A stretch of DNA of 64,000 bases. It comes from Pedobacter sp. L105. Its GTDB lineage: Bacteria; Bacteroidota; Bacteroidia; Sphingobacteriales; Sphingobacteriaceae. This document shows, one piece after another, positions 8,831 through 17,850 of this stretch. The position numbers and the translations under genes are program-made. Every line of letters starts with the position of its first letter. Within the stretch, counting starts at the first letter, position 1. The notes under the pieces are model-generated. The model saw only the letters and a list, made by a program, of their open reading frames with translations, was not told where the DNA came from and searched no databases. The stretch is from positions 372,001 to 436,000 of the forward strand of contig NZ_LMUP01000002.1 in NCBI RefSeq assembly GCF_009765875.1, in the 5' to 3' direction.

Positions 8831-9610
8831 GTGCTTAATGTAATTATAGTTGATGACGAAGAATTTGCCCGCTCTTCCCTGTATTTTCTCTTACAGGAAA
8901 ACTGCGAAAATGTACGCATCTGTGGAATTGCAAAATCTGTAGATGAAGCGCGCGAATTGCTTTTAAATGAGGACATTGATCTTATTTTTCTGGATATCGC
9001 CATGCCCGGAAAAAATGGCTTTGAACTGATTCCGGATGCTAAAGCTCACCATGCCCAGGTAGTATTTACAACTGCATTTGACCAGTATGCTTTGAAGGCA
9101 ATTAAAGCCAGTGCACTGGACTATTTATTAAAGCCTATCGACATTGATGAACTCAGGGAAACTGTAGAAAAAGCAGCTAAACTGATAAAACATAACGCGC
9201 CCGAAGCTGATAAAAGTGAATCTTTGAAGCAGCTTGCCTCAGTGTTATCCGACAGATCTGAGATCCGAAAGCTCAGTTTACCCAATGGCCAGGGTTATAC
9301 GCTGATCGGGGTAGATGAGATTATCCACATCGAAGCCGATAGCAATTATTCTGTTTTTCACTTGGAAAACAGGGAGAAAATTACAGTTTCCAGGATCCTT
9401 AAAGACTATGAGGAGATCCTTCCTGATGACCAGTTTGTACGTATCCACAAATCCAGTATTGTAAACCTGAATTATTTGAAAGAATACAATTCCAAAAACG
9501 GACTGGAAGTTTTGCTGAAAAATGGAGAAAAAATTGCAGTTTCACGCAGAAGGGCAAGTGTTTTTGTGGAAAAAGTTAAATTATACACCAGTTTTACAAG
9601 TGAAAAGTAA
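8831..9610 (+). CDS. LytTR-type response regulator
   Basis: A 259-residue response regulator. The receiver domain (about 1-120) has VDDEE, phospho-acceptor Asp55 (FLDIAMPG) and the Lys of LLKPID. A LytTR DNA-binding domain occupies about 145-255 (IHIEADSNYSVFHL, FVRIHKSSIVNLNYL). The start must be the GTG at 8831, because an in-frame stop lies 9 nt upstream and no ATG is available. The 3' end overlaps the sensor-kinase gene by 11 nt, so the two are translationally coupled partners. Confidence 0.93.
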   Translation: MLNVIIVDDEEFARSSLYFLLQENCENVRICGIAKSVDEARELLLNEDIDLIFLDIAMPGKNGFELIPDAKAHHAQVVFTTAFDQYALKAIKASALDYLLKPIDIDELRETVEKAAKLIKHNAPEADKSESLKQLASVLSDRSEIRKLSLPNGQGYTLIGVDEIIHIEADSNYSVFHLENREKITVSRILKDYEEILPDDQFVRIHKSSIVNLNYLKEYNSKNGLEVLLKNGEKIAVSRRRASVFVEKVKLYTSFTSEK

Positions 9611-12548
9611 AGTAATAGCATCCTTTTTAAAAGGATCTCTGCTAGTTATTCTTTTGTTTTTACCGGGCATTTATGCTGCCGGACAAAGCCCTTTTATCAA
9701 ACATTACAGTACTAAAGACGGCCTGCCCAGCAACAATTGTTATTTTACACTGCAGGATAAAAAAGGTTATATCTGGATCGCTTCTGACGCTGGCGTAAGC
9801 CGCTTTGACGGGAAGGTTTTTGAATCTTTTTCCATTGATGAAGGTTTGCCCGATAACCAGATCATCCGCCTCAATGAAGACCGTACAGGAAGGATCTGGT
9901 TTTCCGCATTCAATGGCCAGCTCAGCTACTTTTACAATGGAAAAATCTACAATGAGCATAACAATAAACTACTCAGGTTACTCAAATTCAGCGGAATAAT
10001 TATATCATTTTTTGAAGACAGTAAAGAAAACCTCTGGCTTGGAACCAATAAAAACCTGCTGGTTAGATGGGATGGAAAGTCAGTCAGGAAATATACTTCC
10101 GCCAGCCATTCCGGTCAGTTTATCAACACTTTTGTATATGAAGATAAAGCCGGGAAAATATGGGCCAGCAGCGCCCATTGCCTGCACCTGTTTGACGGAT
10201 CTACTTTTAAACGGGTAAAACAAACTATTGATCCATTTTCTTATAAAACAGCTGTAAACCTGCCCGACAAAACGATGCTTTTTTTAGACAGTAAAGGGCT
10301 CAATTTTAATGATGGAGAACAGCAAAGGCTCACCTTAAAGATAGATAATTCACTGCTGACTGATAATCCCGGATATTTTTATGCTGAAAATGAAAAGGAT
10401 ATCTGGTTGACTAACAATTCCGGCGTTTACCACCTTAAAAGCGATGGATCGCAAATACATTACCTTCATCATATCACTACCAGCCAGGCAATCAAAGACA
10501 ACAAAGGCAACATGTGGTTCACCACAAATAATGGTATTTATATGTTGCCCGAACAATCTAAAAGGATATATGTGATTGATGAACATACCGGCTTAAGCAG
10601 TAATGGTGTGAAGAGTATCATGAAAGACCGGCTAAACAGGTTATGGCTGGGATTGGACAATGGAGTGATCGATATCCTTAAAAAACCGACTAATGTAGTG
10701 AGCAGGATTGATCTGCCCGATAAAAAGAAATTCGGCAGTATTAAACAGCTGGCGATGGATTCTAGCGGAAAAATAGTCTTTTTTGCTTCAGATTATGGGC
10801 TGGGTAGCTTAAAAAATAACGGGGAGATCACGGGAGCGATCTCTTATCTGCAAGAGACCAATAATTTTGGTTTCGTACTCAAAAATTTCAGCCTCAGCAG
10901 AAATAACCATCTTGCGATGGCACTTTCATCAGGAGTAGTGCTATTGAACGACCCTGTTCATCAGTTATCATTTAATTCCTCTGCTTATAAAGAAGGGGGA
11001 AATTTTTTTAGCAGCAGGTCTTACCGGGTATATTATGACCAGTCAGAAAATCTGTGGTTCTCCAATACCAGCGGCTTAGCTCAATTTTCAGCAAAAAAAT
11101 TGTACACGCGTTATCTCCAGGACTCATTGCTCACCAAAAGAATAAATGATATTGCCCAGCTGCCAGATAGCACCCTGGTATTGGCTACAGATGGATATGG
11201 CCTGCTTTTTTTTAAACACAACCGGCTGATCAGGCATCTTACCCGTAAAAATGGACTTGCCAATAACATCTGTAAAAAAATTTTTCTTCAGAAAGATTAT
11301 ATATGGGTAATCAATAACAGTGCAGTAAACAGGGTTTTCCTGAAAGGCAGTTATCCGGTAGAAACATTTGAGTATACCAATAGCCTGCTGGATAATGATG
11401 TTAACGGCCTGTATGTTGATAGGGATACTGCCTATTTTGCCACAAACCACGGCCTTGTTTTTTTTGAAAGTAAAGCCTTTAACAAGTTGCAGGAAGCCCC
11501 AGTGGTAATGATTTCAGCAATTAATACCCGTAAAAAACGACTGGATATTAACTCTCCTTCTATAGTCCTGGAACCGGGAGATAACAACATCGTTTTTTAT
11601 TACAGCGCTATTGATTTTCAAAACAATACCCTTTTATACCGGTACAGGCTAAAAACCAGTGGCAGCTGGACAGAGACAAAAAGCAGGCATCTGGAGTTTT
11701 CCTCCCTCTCACCTGGAAAATATACCTTTGAAATCAGTGCTAAAACCAGTAACAGCCAGTGGAGTAAACCTGAACGTGTAACCTTTGTACTCAAGGGGCA
11801 TCCGTGGCAGTCTTTATGGTTCCTGTTTTTACTCCTGCTGATAGCGAGTATTAGCTTTTACAAAATAGCGGTAAAGATAACCAGACAGCAAAAAGATAAG
11901 GAGCAGCAGAAATTAGTTTTAAAGAACAGGATACTCATGCTGGAACAACAGGCCTTACAGGCCATGATGAATCCTCATTTTGTATTTAATGTAATGAATT
12001 CCATTCAGCACTACATCAATACAAAAGATACTTCTTCTGCCAATAAGGTATTAACAGGGTTTGCGAGACTGATTAGAAAAAACCTGGATATCTGTACAAA
12101 AAGTTTTATTTCACTGGAAGAGGAAATCGAATATTTAACGCTTTACCTGAGCCTTGAAAAAAAGAGATTTGGAGAAAAGTTCAACTACACGATCACCGTT
12201 GGGGAAAATATTGATCAGGATGAAACGATGATTCCTTCCATGATCCTGCAGCCCTATATTGAAAATGCGATCTGGCATGGGATTATGCCGCTGGAAGAAG
12301 GTGGTGAAGTTGAGATCAGTATTGATCATCATGGTGCTGATAAACTACTGATAAAGATTATCGACAATGGTATAGGAATAGACAATTCCATAAAAGATAA
12401 AAGGGGCCACCATGAGAGTAAAGGCATGAACCTCACCCAGGAGAGGATTAACCTGCTCAACCAGATTGAAGAGAATCCCATACAAATATACATCAGTCAG
12501 AATGGTAATTCCGGCACAACGATCGCGATCACTATTCCCAACTGCTAG
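9600..12548 (+). CDS. Two-component-propeller sensor histidine kinase (Reg_prop, Y_Y_Y, LytS-type kinase)
   Basis: A 982-residue membrane sensor kinase if started at the GTG at 9600, which puts a good signal peptide (ending YAAGQ) at the N-terminus. An in-frame ATG 78 nt upstream would give an implausible charged extension. The periplasmic part (about 30-655) contains repeated beta-propeller blades (WIASDAGVSRFDG, NLWLGTNKNLL, MWFTTNNGIYM and others). An Y_Y_Y domain (about 660-735, YRYRLKT...LSPGKYTFEI) and one membrane helix (about 740-760) follow. The cytoplasmic His_kinase domain has His793 in MMNPHFVFN, then an HATPase_c domain (NAIWHGI, DNGIGID). It overlaps and surely phosphorylates the LytTR regulator upstream. 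In Bacteroidota such sensors often respond to glycans, but no polysaccharide-utilisation genes adjoin it. Confidence 0.93.
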   Translation: MKSKVIASFLKGSLLVILLFLPGIYAAGQSPFIKHYSTKDGLPSNNCYFTLQDKKGYIWIASDAGVSRFDGKVFESFSIDEGLPDNQIIRLNEDRTGRIWFSAFNGQLSYFYNGKIYNEHNNKLLRLLKFSGIIISFFEDSKENLWLGTNKNLLVRWDGKSVRKYTSASHSGQFINTFVYEDKAGKIWASSAHCLHLFDGSTFKRVKQTIDPFSYKTAVNLPDKTMLFLDSKGLNFNDGEQQRLTLKIDNSLLTDNPGYFYAENEKDIWLTNNSGVYHLKSDGSQIHYLHHITTSQAIKDNKGNMWFTTNNGIYMLPEQSKRIYVIDEHTGLSSNGVKSIMKDRLNRLWLGLDNGVIDILKKPTNVVSRIDLPDKKKFGSIKQLAMDSSGKIVFFASDYGLGSLKNNGEITGAISYLQETNNFGFVLKNFSLSRNNHLAMALSSGVVLLNDPVHQLSFNSSAYKEGGNFFSSRSYRVYYDQSENLWFSNTSGLAQFSAKKLYTRYLQDSLLTKRINDIAQLPDSTLVLATDGYGLLFFKHNRLIRHLTRKNGLANNICKKIFLQKDYIWVINNSAVNRVFLKGSYPVETFEYTNSLLDNDVNGLYVDRDTAYFATNHGLVFFESKAFNKLQEAPVVMISAINTRKKRLDINSPSIVLEPGDNNIVFYYSAIDFQNNTLLYRYRLKTSGSWTETKSRHLEFSSLSPGKYTFEISAKTSNSQWSKPERVTFVLKGHPWQSLWFLFLLLLIASISFYKIAVKITRQQKDKEQQKLVLKNRILMLEQQALQAMMNPHFVFNVMNSIQHYINTKDTSSANKVLTGFARLIRKNLDICTKSFISLEEEIEYLTLYLSLEKKRFGEKFNYTITVGENIDQDETMIPSMILQPYIENAIWHGIMPLEEGGEVEISIDHHGADKLLIKIIDNGIGIDNSIKDKRGHHESKGMNLTQERINLLNQIEENPIQIYISQNGNSGTTIAITIPNC

Positions 12549-12658
12549 TCATTTACCGTTTACTCAACCAAACCTACCACTTACTAAGTATAATTGATAT
12601 CCTATTAAAATAGCATTAAACTTGTTATAGATATTAAAGCAAACTTAGTTTGTAAATC

Positions 12659-12771
12659 GTTCTTATAGAATTGGTAAAAGATATTTTTTCACCTAACCTA
12701 AAACTTATCTCAATTCAGGTTTCATTTGTGTGTTAAAAGTGGTAAAGCCAAAACTTTACCACTTTTTTTTT
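12659..12771 (+). ncRNA. Candidate small RNA
   Basis: A promoter-like element (TTG 12622-12624, 21-nt spacer, TAGTTTG to 12652) lies about 80 nt upstream of a canonical terminator. A transcript of about 110 nt would result. The alternative is that this is simply the long 3' UTR of the sensor-kinase mRNA. The -7 element is one base shorter than consensus. Confidence 0.25.
12735..12771 (+). terminator. Strong rho-independent terminator
   Basis: A perfect 13-bp stem, AAAAGTGGTAAAG (12735-12747) with CTTTACCACTTTT (12754-12766), has a 6-nt loop and runs straight into a continuous T-tract. Confidence 0.85.
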
Positions 12772-12968
12772 GCAAAAAAATTAGTTATCTGACCAGCAAC
12801 CGGTTGAACTTTCTTAGCATAATTTTGAAAAAAGTTCTTTTTTTGAAAAGCTTTTTATGTTAATTTTGGATAGGGAAAAAAATCAATAAAATAGCCTTAG
12901 TGCTATTTAAAAAGATTTTTCGTAATTTTAACATATCAATAAATTCTGGCAATTTTATTATTAGACAA

Positions 12969-13166
12969 ATGGCAAATCCAAAAAAATCCGTTAAGAAAGG
13001 TTCATTAGATGATCAGGCGCAGGACAAGGAAATGAATGATGAAAATTTTGATGACACCACAGAAACCAAGAAGAAGTTTGACGACGATGATGACGATGAT
13101 TTTGACTTGCCGTTAGATGACCTGGATACGTTCGACGATTTTGATGACGAGGACGATAATTACTAA
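12969..13166 (+). CDS. Small highly acidic protein
   Basis: A 65-residue protein starting at ATG 12969 (MANPKKSVKKGSLDD). A GTG 69 nt upstream is in frame, but the extension looks non-coding. The N-terminal 15 residues are lysine-rich and basic. The remainder is extremely acidic, with runs of Asp (FDDDDDDDFDLPLDDLD). The charge segregation suggests an intrinsically disordered protein that could bind a basic partner or metal ions; no family is recognised. It is a monocistronic gene about 80 nt before the acetyltransferase gene. Confidence 0.65.
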   Translation: MANPKKSVKKGSLDDQAQDKEMNDENFDDTTETKKKFDDDDDDDFDLPLDDLDTFDDFDDEDDNY

Positions 13167-13243
13167 ATCATTCCGATTCACCCATATTTACAGAGCATCT
13201 TAAACCAAGATGCTTTTTTATTTAAAATCCAATTTCATCCCTG

Positions 13244-14365
13244 ATGCAAATCATTCCTGTTACCAGTTCACAGACAAAAAAAGAGTTTTTAGCCGTTCCG
13301 CATTCTATCTACCAAAATGACAAAAACTGGATCTGCCCACTGGACCAGGATGTGGAAAAAACCTTCGACCCTAAAAAAAACCCATTTTTTAAACATGGTG
13401 AATGTAGCCGGTGGATACTTAAAGATGATCAGGGTATAACTATTGGCCGTGTTGCTGCTTTTATCAATACTAAAAAGGCATATCACTACGAACAGCCTAC
13501 CGGGGGAATGGGATTTTTTGAATGTACGAACAACCAGGAAGCCGCCTTTAAGCTGTTTGATACCGCACAGGATTGGCTGAAAGAAAAGGGAATGAAGGCC
13601 ATGGATGGTCCTATTAATTTTGGGGAGAATGATACTTTCTGGGGATTACTGGTAGAGGGTTTTACCCCGCCTTCTTACGGGATGAACTATAATCCTGCTT
13701 ATTACCAGGTCTTTTTTGAAAACTACGGCTTTGTAACTTCCTATCAGCAAATCACCAATCACCTAAACGTAAGGGCCCCATTCCCCGAACGTTTTACAAA
13801 AATTGCTACCTGGGTGGCTAATAAACCGGGGTATACCTTTGAACATTTCTCTAAAAAGAATGCAGAAAAGTATGTAAACGACCTGATGGAAATCTATAAT
13901 GATGGTTGGAAAGATTTTGAAAACTTCGTGCCGATCAAAAAAGAGACCCTACAGGAGAGTTTTAAGCAGATGGAGGCAATCATGGATGAAAAACTAATTT
14001 GGTTTGCTTACCTGAACGGAGAACCGGCTTCATTCGTAGTTATTATCCCTGATGCTAATCAAATGATAAAGGATTTTAACGGCAAACTGGGTCTAATTGA
14101 AAAGTTGAAATTTGTTTACAGAAGATGGAAAGGCGTAAACAGGATGAGGGCAATAGTGATGGGGACTAAAACAGCTTATCAAAAACACGGATTGGAATCT
14201 GCTTTATTTATTAAGCTTAAAGAATATGTACTCCCGATGGAGCAATATGACGAACTGGAGCTTTCCTGGGTAGGTGATTTTAATGATAAAATGCTCTCTA
14301 TTCATGAAGCAACAGGTGCCACTTTTGGAAAGCGGCACCTTACGCTGCGTAAATTGTTCTCTTAA
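13244..14365 (+). CDS. GNAT-fold N-acetyltransferase-like protein (YghO-like)
   Basis: A 373-residue soluble protein. The first 100 residues include FLAVPHSIYQNDKNWICPL and GRVAAFINTKKAYHY, typical of a conserved family related to E. coli YghO. The middle contains MDGPINFGENDTFWGLLVEGF. The C-terminal half resembles a GNAT acyltransferase fold (AYLNGEPASFVVIIPDANQ, ELSWVGDFNDKMLSIHEATGA). The substrate is unknown. It is followed within 10 nt by the convergent XRE gene. Confidence 0.8.
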   Translation: MQIIPVTSSQTKKEFLAVPHSIYQNDKNWICPLDQDVEKTFDPKKNPFFKHGECSRWILKDDQGITIGRVAAFINTKKAYHYEQPTGGMGFFECTNNQEAAFKLFDTAQDWLKEKGMKAMDGPINFGENDTFWGLLVEGFTPPSYGMNYNPAYYQVFFENYGFVTSYQQITNHLNVRAPFPERFTKIATWVANKPGYTFEHFSKKNAEKYVNDLMEIYNDGWKDFENFVPIKKETLQESFKQMEAIMDEKLIWFAYLNGEPASFVVIIPDANQMIKDFNGKLGLIEKLKFVYRRWKGVNRMRAIVMGTKTAYQKHGLESALFIKLKEYVLPMEQYDELELSWVGDFNDKMLSIHEATGATFGKRHLTLRKLFS

Positions 14366-14374
14366 AAAAGAGAT

Positions 14375-14704
14375 CTATTTTTCCCTGATCTCTTCGTAAA
14401 GATCAATCACCTTCTTTTGAAGTTTGATGATCTCTTCTTCTCTCAGTGAAAGTTTCGCTTTAAGGTTATTGATCTCTTCAAAGTTTACCGATTGAGGGTT
14501 TTCCCCTTCTTTAGAGATAATGTCCATTGTTGAAACTTCAAAAAGGTTAGCGATCTGAGCAAGTCTTGAAATGTTAATGTCTGTAATTCCAGTTTCAATT
14601 TTAGAAAATGCGGGAATAGAGATATTTAATCTTTTAGCTACTTCGCCTTGGCTCCATCCGTTTTTCTGACGAAGCTGTCTGATGTTTTTACCGATAATGT
14701 TCAT
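14375..14704 (-). CDS. XRE-family helix-turn-helix regulator with C-terminal coiled coil
   Basis: A 109-residue DNA-binding protein. The HTH_3 domain covers residues 1-62 (NIRQLRQKNGWSQGEVAKRLNISIPAFSKIE). A coiled coil (about 75-108, LKAKLSLREEEIIKLQKKVIDLYEEI) probably mediates dimerisation. It is the last gene of the tpiA-prmA-mpl series on the minus strand, 29 nt after mpl, so it may be co-transcribed. Targets cannot be inferred. The 3' ends of this gene and the convergent acetyltransferase share a short 8-bp inverted repeat (14368-14375 and 14387-14394). Confidence 0.88.
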   Translation of the reverse strand: MNIIGKNIRQLRQKNGWSQGEVAKRLNISIPAFSKIETGITDINISRLAQIANLFEVSTMDIISKEGENPQSVNFEEINNLKAKLSLREEEIIKLQKKVIDLYEEIREK

Positions 14705-14733
14705 TTTTTATAAATTTAGGTGTGTTTTGTTCT

Positions 14734-16086
14734 TCAATTATTCAACTCATGTGCCAGTTTAACTAAATCAATACCGCCAAAATTGCCTGAGCTCATCATT
14801 AGCAGGTTGGTATTGGTAAAATCAAGTCCCCTCAAATATTGTTCAAGGGTATCGGCATTGTCAAAAAAAGTAAGCCTGCTGTTCTTAAATGCTGTTTGAA
14901 CATCAATTACTGTAAAAGGTTTAATTTTTTTTTGTTGAAATGTCTTTTCATCAATATATACGATAGAATTATCTGCCTGGATCATTGTATCTGCATATTG
15001 CAGTAAAAAATTTTTATTTAAACTACTAAATGTGTGTAATTCTATACAAGCTACTAACTTTCTTTCCTCAAATTGTGACTTTACTGCCTCAATTGTCGCT
15101 TTTAACTTGGATGGTGAATGTGCAAAATCTTTATACACACTGGTATTATTTTTAGCAAATAACAACTCCAATCTTTTAGCAGCCCCTTTAAAGGAAGTAA
15201 TTGCCTGATAGAAGTCAGCCTCATTAATCCCAACCGCTTCACAAACCAATTTCGCAGCGCTTAAATTCATAAGGTTATGATCACCAAAAACTTTCAGCGG
15301 CAGGTTTTGAGGAAGTAAATATGTTACACCATCTTTAACGCTGTGCGGTGGGATTTCGTACCCGGTTTTAGTGATTAACGATTGGTTTGCATCAACAATA
15401 TTACATAATTCTTTATCACTCTCACAATAGATTAATATTCCCCCAGGTTGTATCGTATCAATAAATATTTCAAATTGCTTTAAATAATCCTCAAAAGTTG
15501 GAAATACGTTAACATGATCCCACGCTACACCACTGATTACGGCAATATTTGCTTGATAAAGATGAAACTTTGGCCTCCTGTCAATTGGAGAAGCTAAATA
15601 CTCATCTCCTTCAATAATTATCATCGGTGCCGAATCAGTTACCTTTACCATGGTATCAAATCCTTCCAGCTGTGCCCCTACCAGGTAATCAAAATCCTTT
15701 CCGTGGTAGTTAAGTACATGCAGGATCATAGAGGTAATAGTGGTTTTACCATGGCTGCCTCCTATAACTACCCTTACCTTATCCTTGGTTTGCTCATAGA
15801 TATACTCAGGATAAGAATAGATCTTTAGCCCAAGTGTACGCGCACGCAATAATTCCGGGTTATCCACCAGTGCGTGCATACCTAATATCACCGCATCGAG
15901 ATCCGGGGTAATAGATTCTTCAAACCAACCCATTTTGTCAGGTAGTAAGCCATACCTGGACAGTCTGCTGGCAGAAGGTTCAAATATCATATCATCAGAA
16001 CCAGTCACTGTAAAACCTTTTTTGTATAAAGCTATTGCAAGATTATGCATTGCACTTCCCCCTATAGCTATAAAATGTATTCGCAT
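14734..16086 (-). CDS. mpl: UDP-N-acetylmuramate:L-alanyl-gamma-D-glutamyl-meso-diaminopimelate ligase (Mpl)
   Basis: A 450-residue Mur-ligase-family enzyme. It joins recycled murein tripeptide to UDP-MurNAc in the cytoplasm. The N-terminal nucleotide fold begins MRIHFIAIGGSAMHNLA, the Mpl/MurC pattern. The ATP P-loop is GGSHGKTT (residues 109-116), followed by the central Mur-ligase block IIEGDEYLAS and KDFAHSPSKLKATI in the C-terminal domain, which is the Mpl version of the DYAHHP motif of MurC. Mpl rather than MurC is favoured by these blocks and by the absence of other mur genes nearby. It sits between prmA and the XRE regulator, all on the same strand. Confidence 0.88.
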   Translation of the reverse strand: MRIHFIAIGGSAMHNLAIALYKKGFTVTGSDDMIFEPSASRLSRYGLLPDKMGWFEESITPDLDAVILGMHALVDNPELLRARTLGLKIYSYPEYIYEQTKDKVRVVIGGSHGKTTITSMILHVLNYHGKDFDYLVGAQLEGFDTMVKVTDSAPMIIIEGDEYLASPIDRRPKFHLYQANIAVISGVAWDHVNVFPTFEDYLKQFEIFIDTIQPGGILIYCESDKELCNIVDANQSLITKTGYEIPPHSVKDGVTYLLPQNLPLKVFGDHNLMNLSAAKLVCEAVGINEADFYQAITSFKGAAKRLELLFAKNNTSVYKDFAHSPSKLKATIEAVKSQFEERKLVACIELHTFSSLNKNFLLQYADTMIQADNSIVYIDEKTFQQKKIKPFTVIDVQTAFKNSRLTFFDNADTLEQYLRGLDFTNTNLLMMSSGNFGGIDLVKLAHELNN

Positions 16087-16131
16087 CTCAAATATTAAAA
16101 AAAATAACGTAATTAAAGAATTTTTTTCATT

Positions 16132-16971
16132 TTAATTCTTTTTAAATCGCGCAGCAACCCATTCCCCTATTTTTTTGTGGCTAACGTAACTTATATGTAA
16201 AAGTTTACAGGCATCTGTAATCATCTCTAAATCGGGCGATTCATAAAAACCACTAAAGTAGATTTCACCGCCGCTTTTTAGTACTTCAGCATATACCGGA
16301 ATCTGGTCAAGCAAAATATTACGGTTAATGTTTGCCAGAATGATATCGTAATTTAACCGGGGAATTGTTTCTTTACCCCCGCATAAAGCAGTGATATTGG
16401 TTATACCGTTCAGTGCAGCATTTTCTTTAGCACTCAGGTAACAAACTTCATCGTTATCTATCGCAAAAAGTTCTCCCGCACCTCTTTTGGAAGCCAGAAT
16501 AGCTAGTATACCAGTTCCGCAGCCCATATCGAGGATCAATTTATCTCTCACAGCTGCCTCCAGAACGTATTGCATCATCATCGTGGTAGTTTGATGGTGC
16601 CCGGTACCAAATGCCATTTTTGGATCGATAACAATCTCGTACTCATATTGAGGCTGGGCAGGATGAAAAGTTGCCCTTACATAACAGTTATCCGCTATAA
16701 TCAGCGGTTCAAAGTTTTTTTCCCATTCTTCATTCCAGTTCTCCGCTGCAATTTCTGTTACAGTAAAGTTGTATTCAAATTCATCTTCAAACTGAAGAAG
16801 TGTATCGTCAAGGGCTTGCTGCTGATAACTGTCGTAATCTATAAATGCAGAAAAACCATTTTCAGTATCTTCAAATGTATTGAATCCAATTTCGGCCAAT
16901 TCATTGATCAGCAGGTCCTGCTGATACCCCTGAATACTAATAAAGCTAAATGTTACCTGAATATACTGCAT
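16132..16971 (-). CDS. prmA: Ribosomal protein L11 methyltransferase (PrmA)
   Basis: A 279-residue SAM-dependent methyltransferase that trimethylates ribosomal protein L11. An N-terminal L11-recognition domain (about 1-100) precedes a Rossmann domain with the SAM motif LDMGCGTGILAILASKRGA. MAFGTGHHQTT and LANINRNILLDQI (the N-I-N/D variant of NPPY) are family hallmarks. The ATG overlaps the stop of tpiA by one base (TAATG), so the two are translationally coupled. Confidence 0.93.
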   Translation of the reverse strand: MQYIQVTFSFISIQGYQQDLLINELAEIGFNTFEDTENGFSAFIDYDSYQQQALDDTLLQFEDEFEYNFTVTEIAAENWNEEWEKNFEPLIIADNCYVRATFHPAQPQYEYEIVIDPKMAFGTGHHQTTTMMMQYVLEAAVRDKLILDMGCGTGILAILASKRGAGELFAIDNDEVCYLSAKENAALNGITNITALCGGKETIPRLNYDIILANINRNILLDQIPVYAEVLKSGGEIYFSGFYESPDLEMITDACKLLHISYVSHKKIGEWVAARFKKN

Positions 16972-17732
16972 TAAGCATTAAAAGTTTTAACGATATCTGC
17001 AAAATCACGCGATTTCAGAGAAGCCCCGCCTATTAATCCACCATCGATATCTTTCTGTGCGAACAGCTCTGCAGCATTTTTAGGATTACAGCTTCCACCA
17101 TATAAAATAGAGGTCTCTTCTCCTACTGTCTCGTCATATTGAGCAGTAATTTCGGCACGTATAAATTCATGTACTTCCTGAGCCTGCGCTGCGGTAGCAG
17201 TTAATCCTGTACCAATAGCCCAAACCGGCTCATAAGCGATAACTATTTTAGAAAAATCTGCTGCACTTAAATCAAACACACCATTTTCCAGTTGTCCTCT
17301 TAAAATTTCAAAGAAATTACCGTTGTTTCTTTCATCCAATGTTTCACCGATACAAAAGATAGGTGTTAACTGGTTAGCCAGGGCAATCTTAGTTTTCTCG
17401 GCAAGCAGGGCATCACTTTCAGCAAAATACTGACGGCGTTCTGAGTGTCCGATAATTACATATTCACAACCAACAGATTTGACCATTTTAGCAGAGATTT
17501 CACCTGTATAAGCTCCACTTTCTTTTTGGTGACAATCCTGTGCACCGATTTTAACTGTTTCCCCACCCAATTTAGACAGACTGTTCAAATGGATAAAAGG
17601 AGCGCATATGATAGCAATTTGGTCGCCTTTTTTTTCATCTCTAACGATGTTAACGATTTCTGAAAACAAAGAAATACCTTCTGCGTAATCTGTGTTCATT
17701 TTCCAATTTCCTGCTACTATTTTCTTTCTCAT
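16971..17732 (-). CDS. tpiA: Triosephosphate isomerase
   Basis: A 253-residue TIM-barrel enzyme of glycolysis interconverting dihydroxyacetone phosphate and glyceraldehyde 3-phosphate. Active-site residues are all present: Lys11 (GNWKMN), His96 (IIGHSERR) and Glu168 (AYEPVWAIGTG). The phosphate-binding loop GGSCNPKNA lies near the C-terminus. Length is normal. It is the first gene of the tpiA-prmA-mpl-XRE series. Confidence 0.97.
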   Translation of the reverse strand: MRKKIVAGNWKMNTDYAEGISLFSEIVNIVRDEKKGDQIAIICAPFIHLNSLSKLGGETVKIGAQDCHQKESGAYTGEISAKMVKSVGCEYVIIGHSERRQYFAESDALLAEKTKIALANQLTPIFCIGETLDERNNGNFFEILRGQLENGVFDLSAADFSKIVIAYEPVWAIGTGLTATAAQAQEVHEFIRAEITAQYDETVGEETSILYGGSCNPKNAAELFAQKDIDGGLIGGASLKSRDFADIVKTFNA

Positions 17733-17850
17733 AATTAATCTATTGTTATTTCGGTTGTACTATTATTTTAATCTCAGCTTAGGTTGTTACTGCTATATAT
17801 TGTTAAACGTCATAATTACACTAATAAGTGCGAAAGTAAAAAACTCTTAT

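Larger units (their letters stand above)
12549..12968 (+). other. 420-nt intergenic region with terminator and possible small RNA
   Basis: No convincing protein-coding frame is present. A strong terminator lies at 12735-12771, about 190 nt after the kinase stop, and a promoter-like pair (TTG at 12622, TTAGTTTG at 12645) lies between. The second half, before the acidic small-protein gene, is AT-rich and has two exact -7 boxes, TAATTTTG at 12820 and at 12861, whose TTG spacings (13 and 15 nt) are shorter than usual. Confidence 0.6.

Noticed and set aside
9522..9599. N-terminal extension of the propeller kinase from ATG 9522
   Set aside because: It overlaps the LytTR coding region by 89 nt and hides a good signal peptide that begins at GTG 9600.
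16570..16974. A 134-codon open frame opposite prmA
   Set aside because: It is antisense to the conserved SAM-binding and N-terminal domains of prmA, with no promoter or family match.
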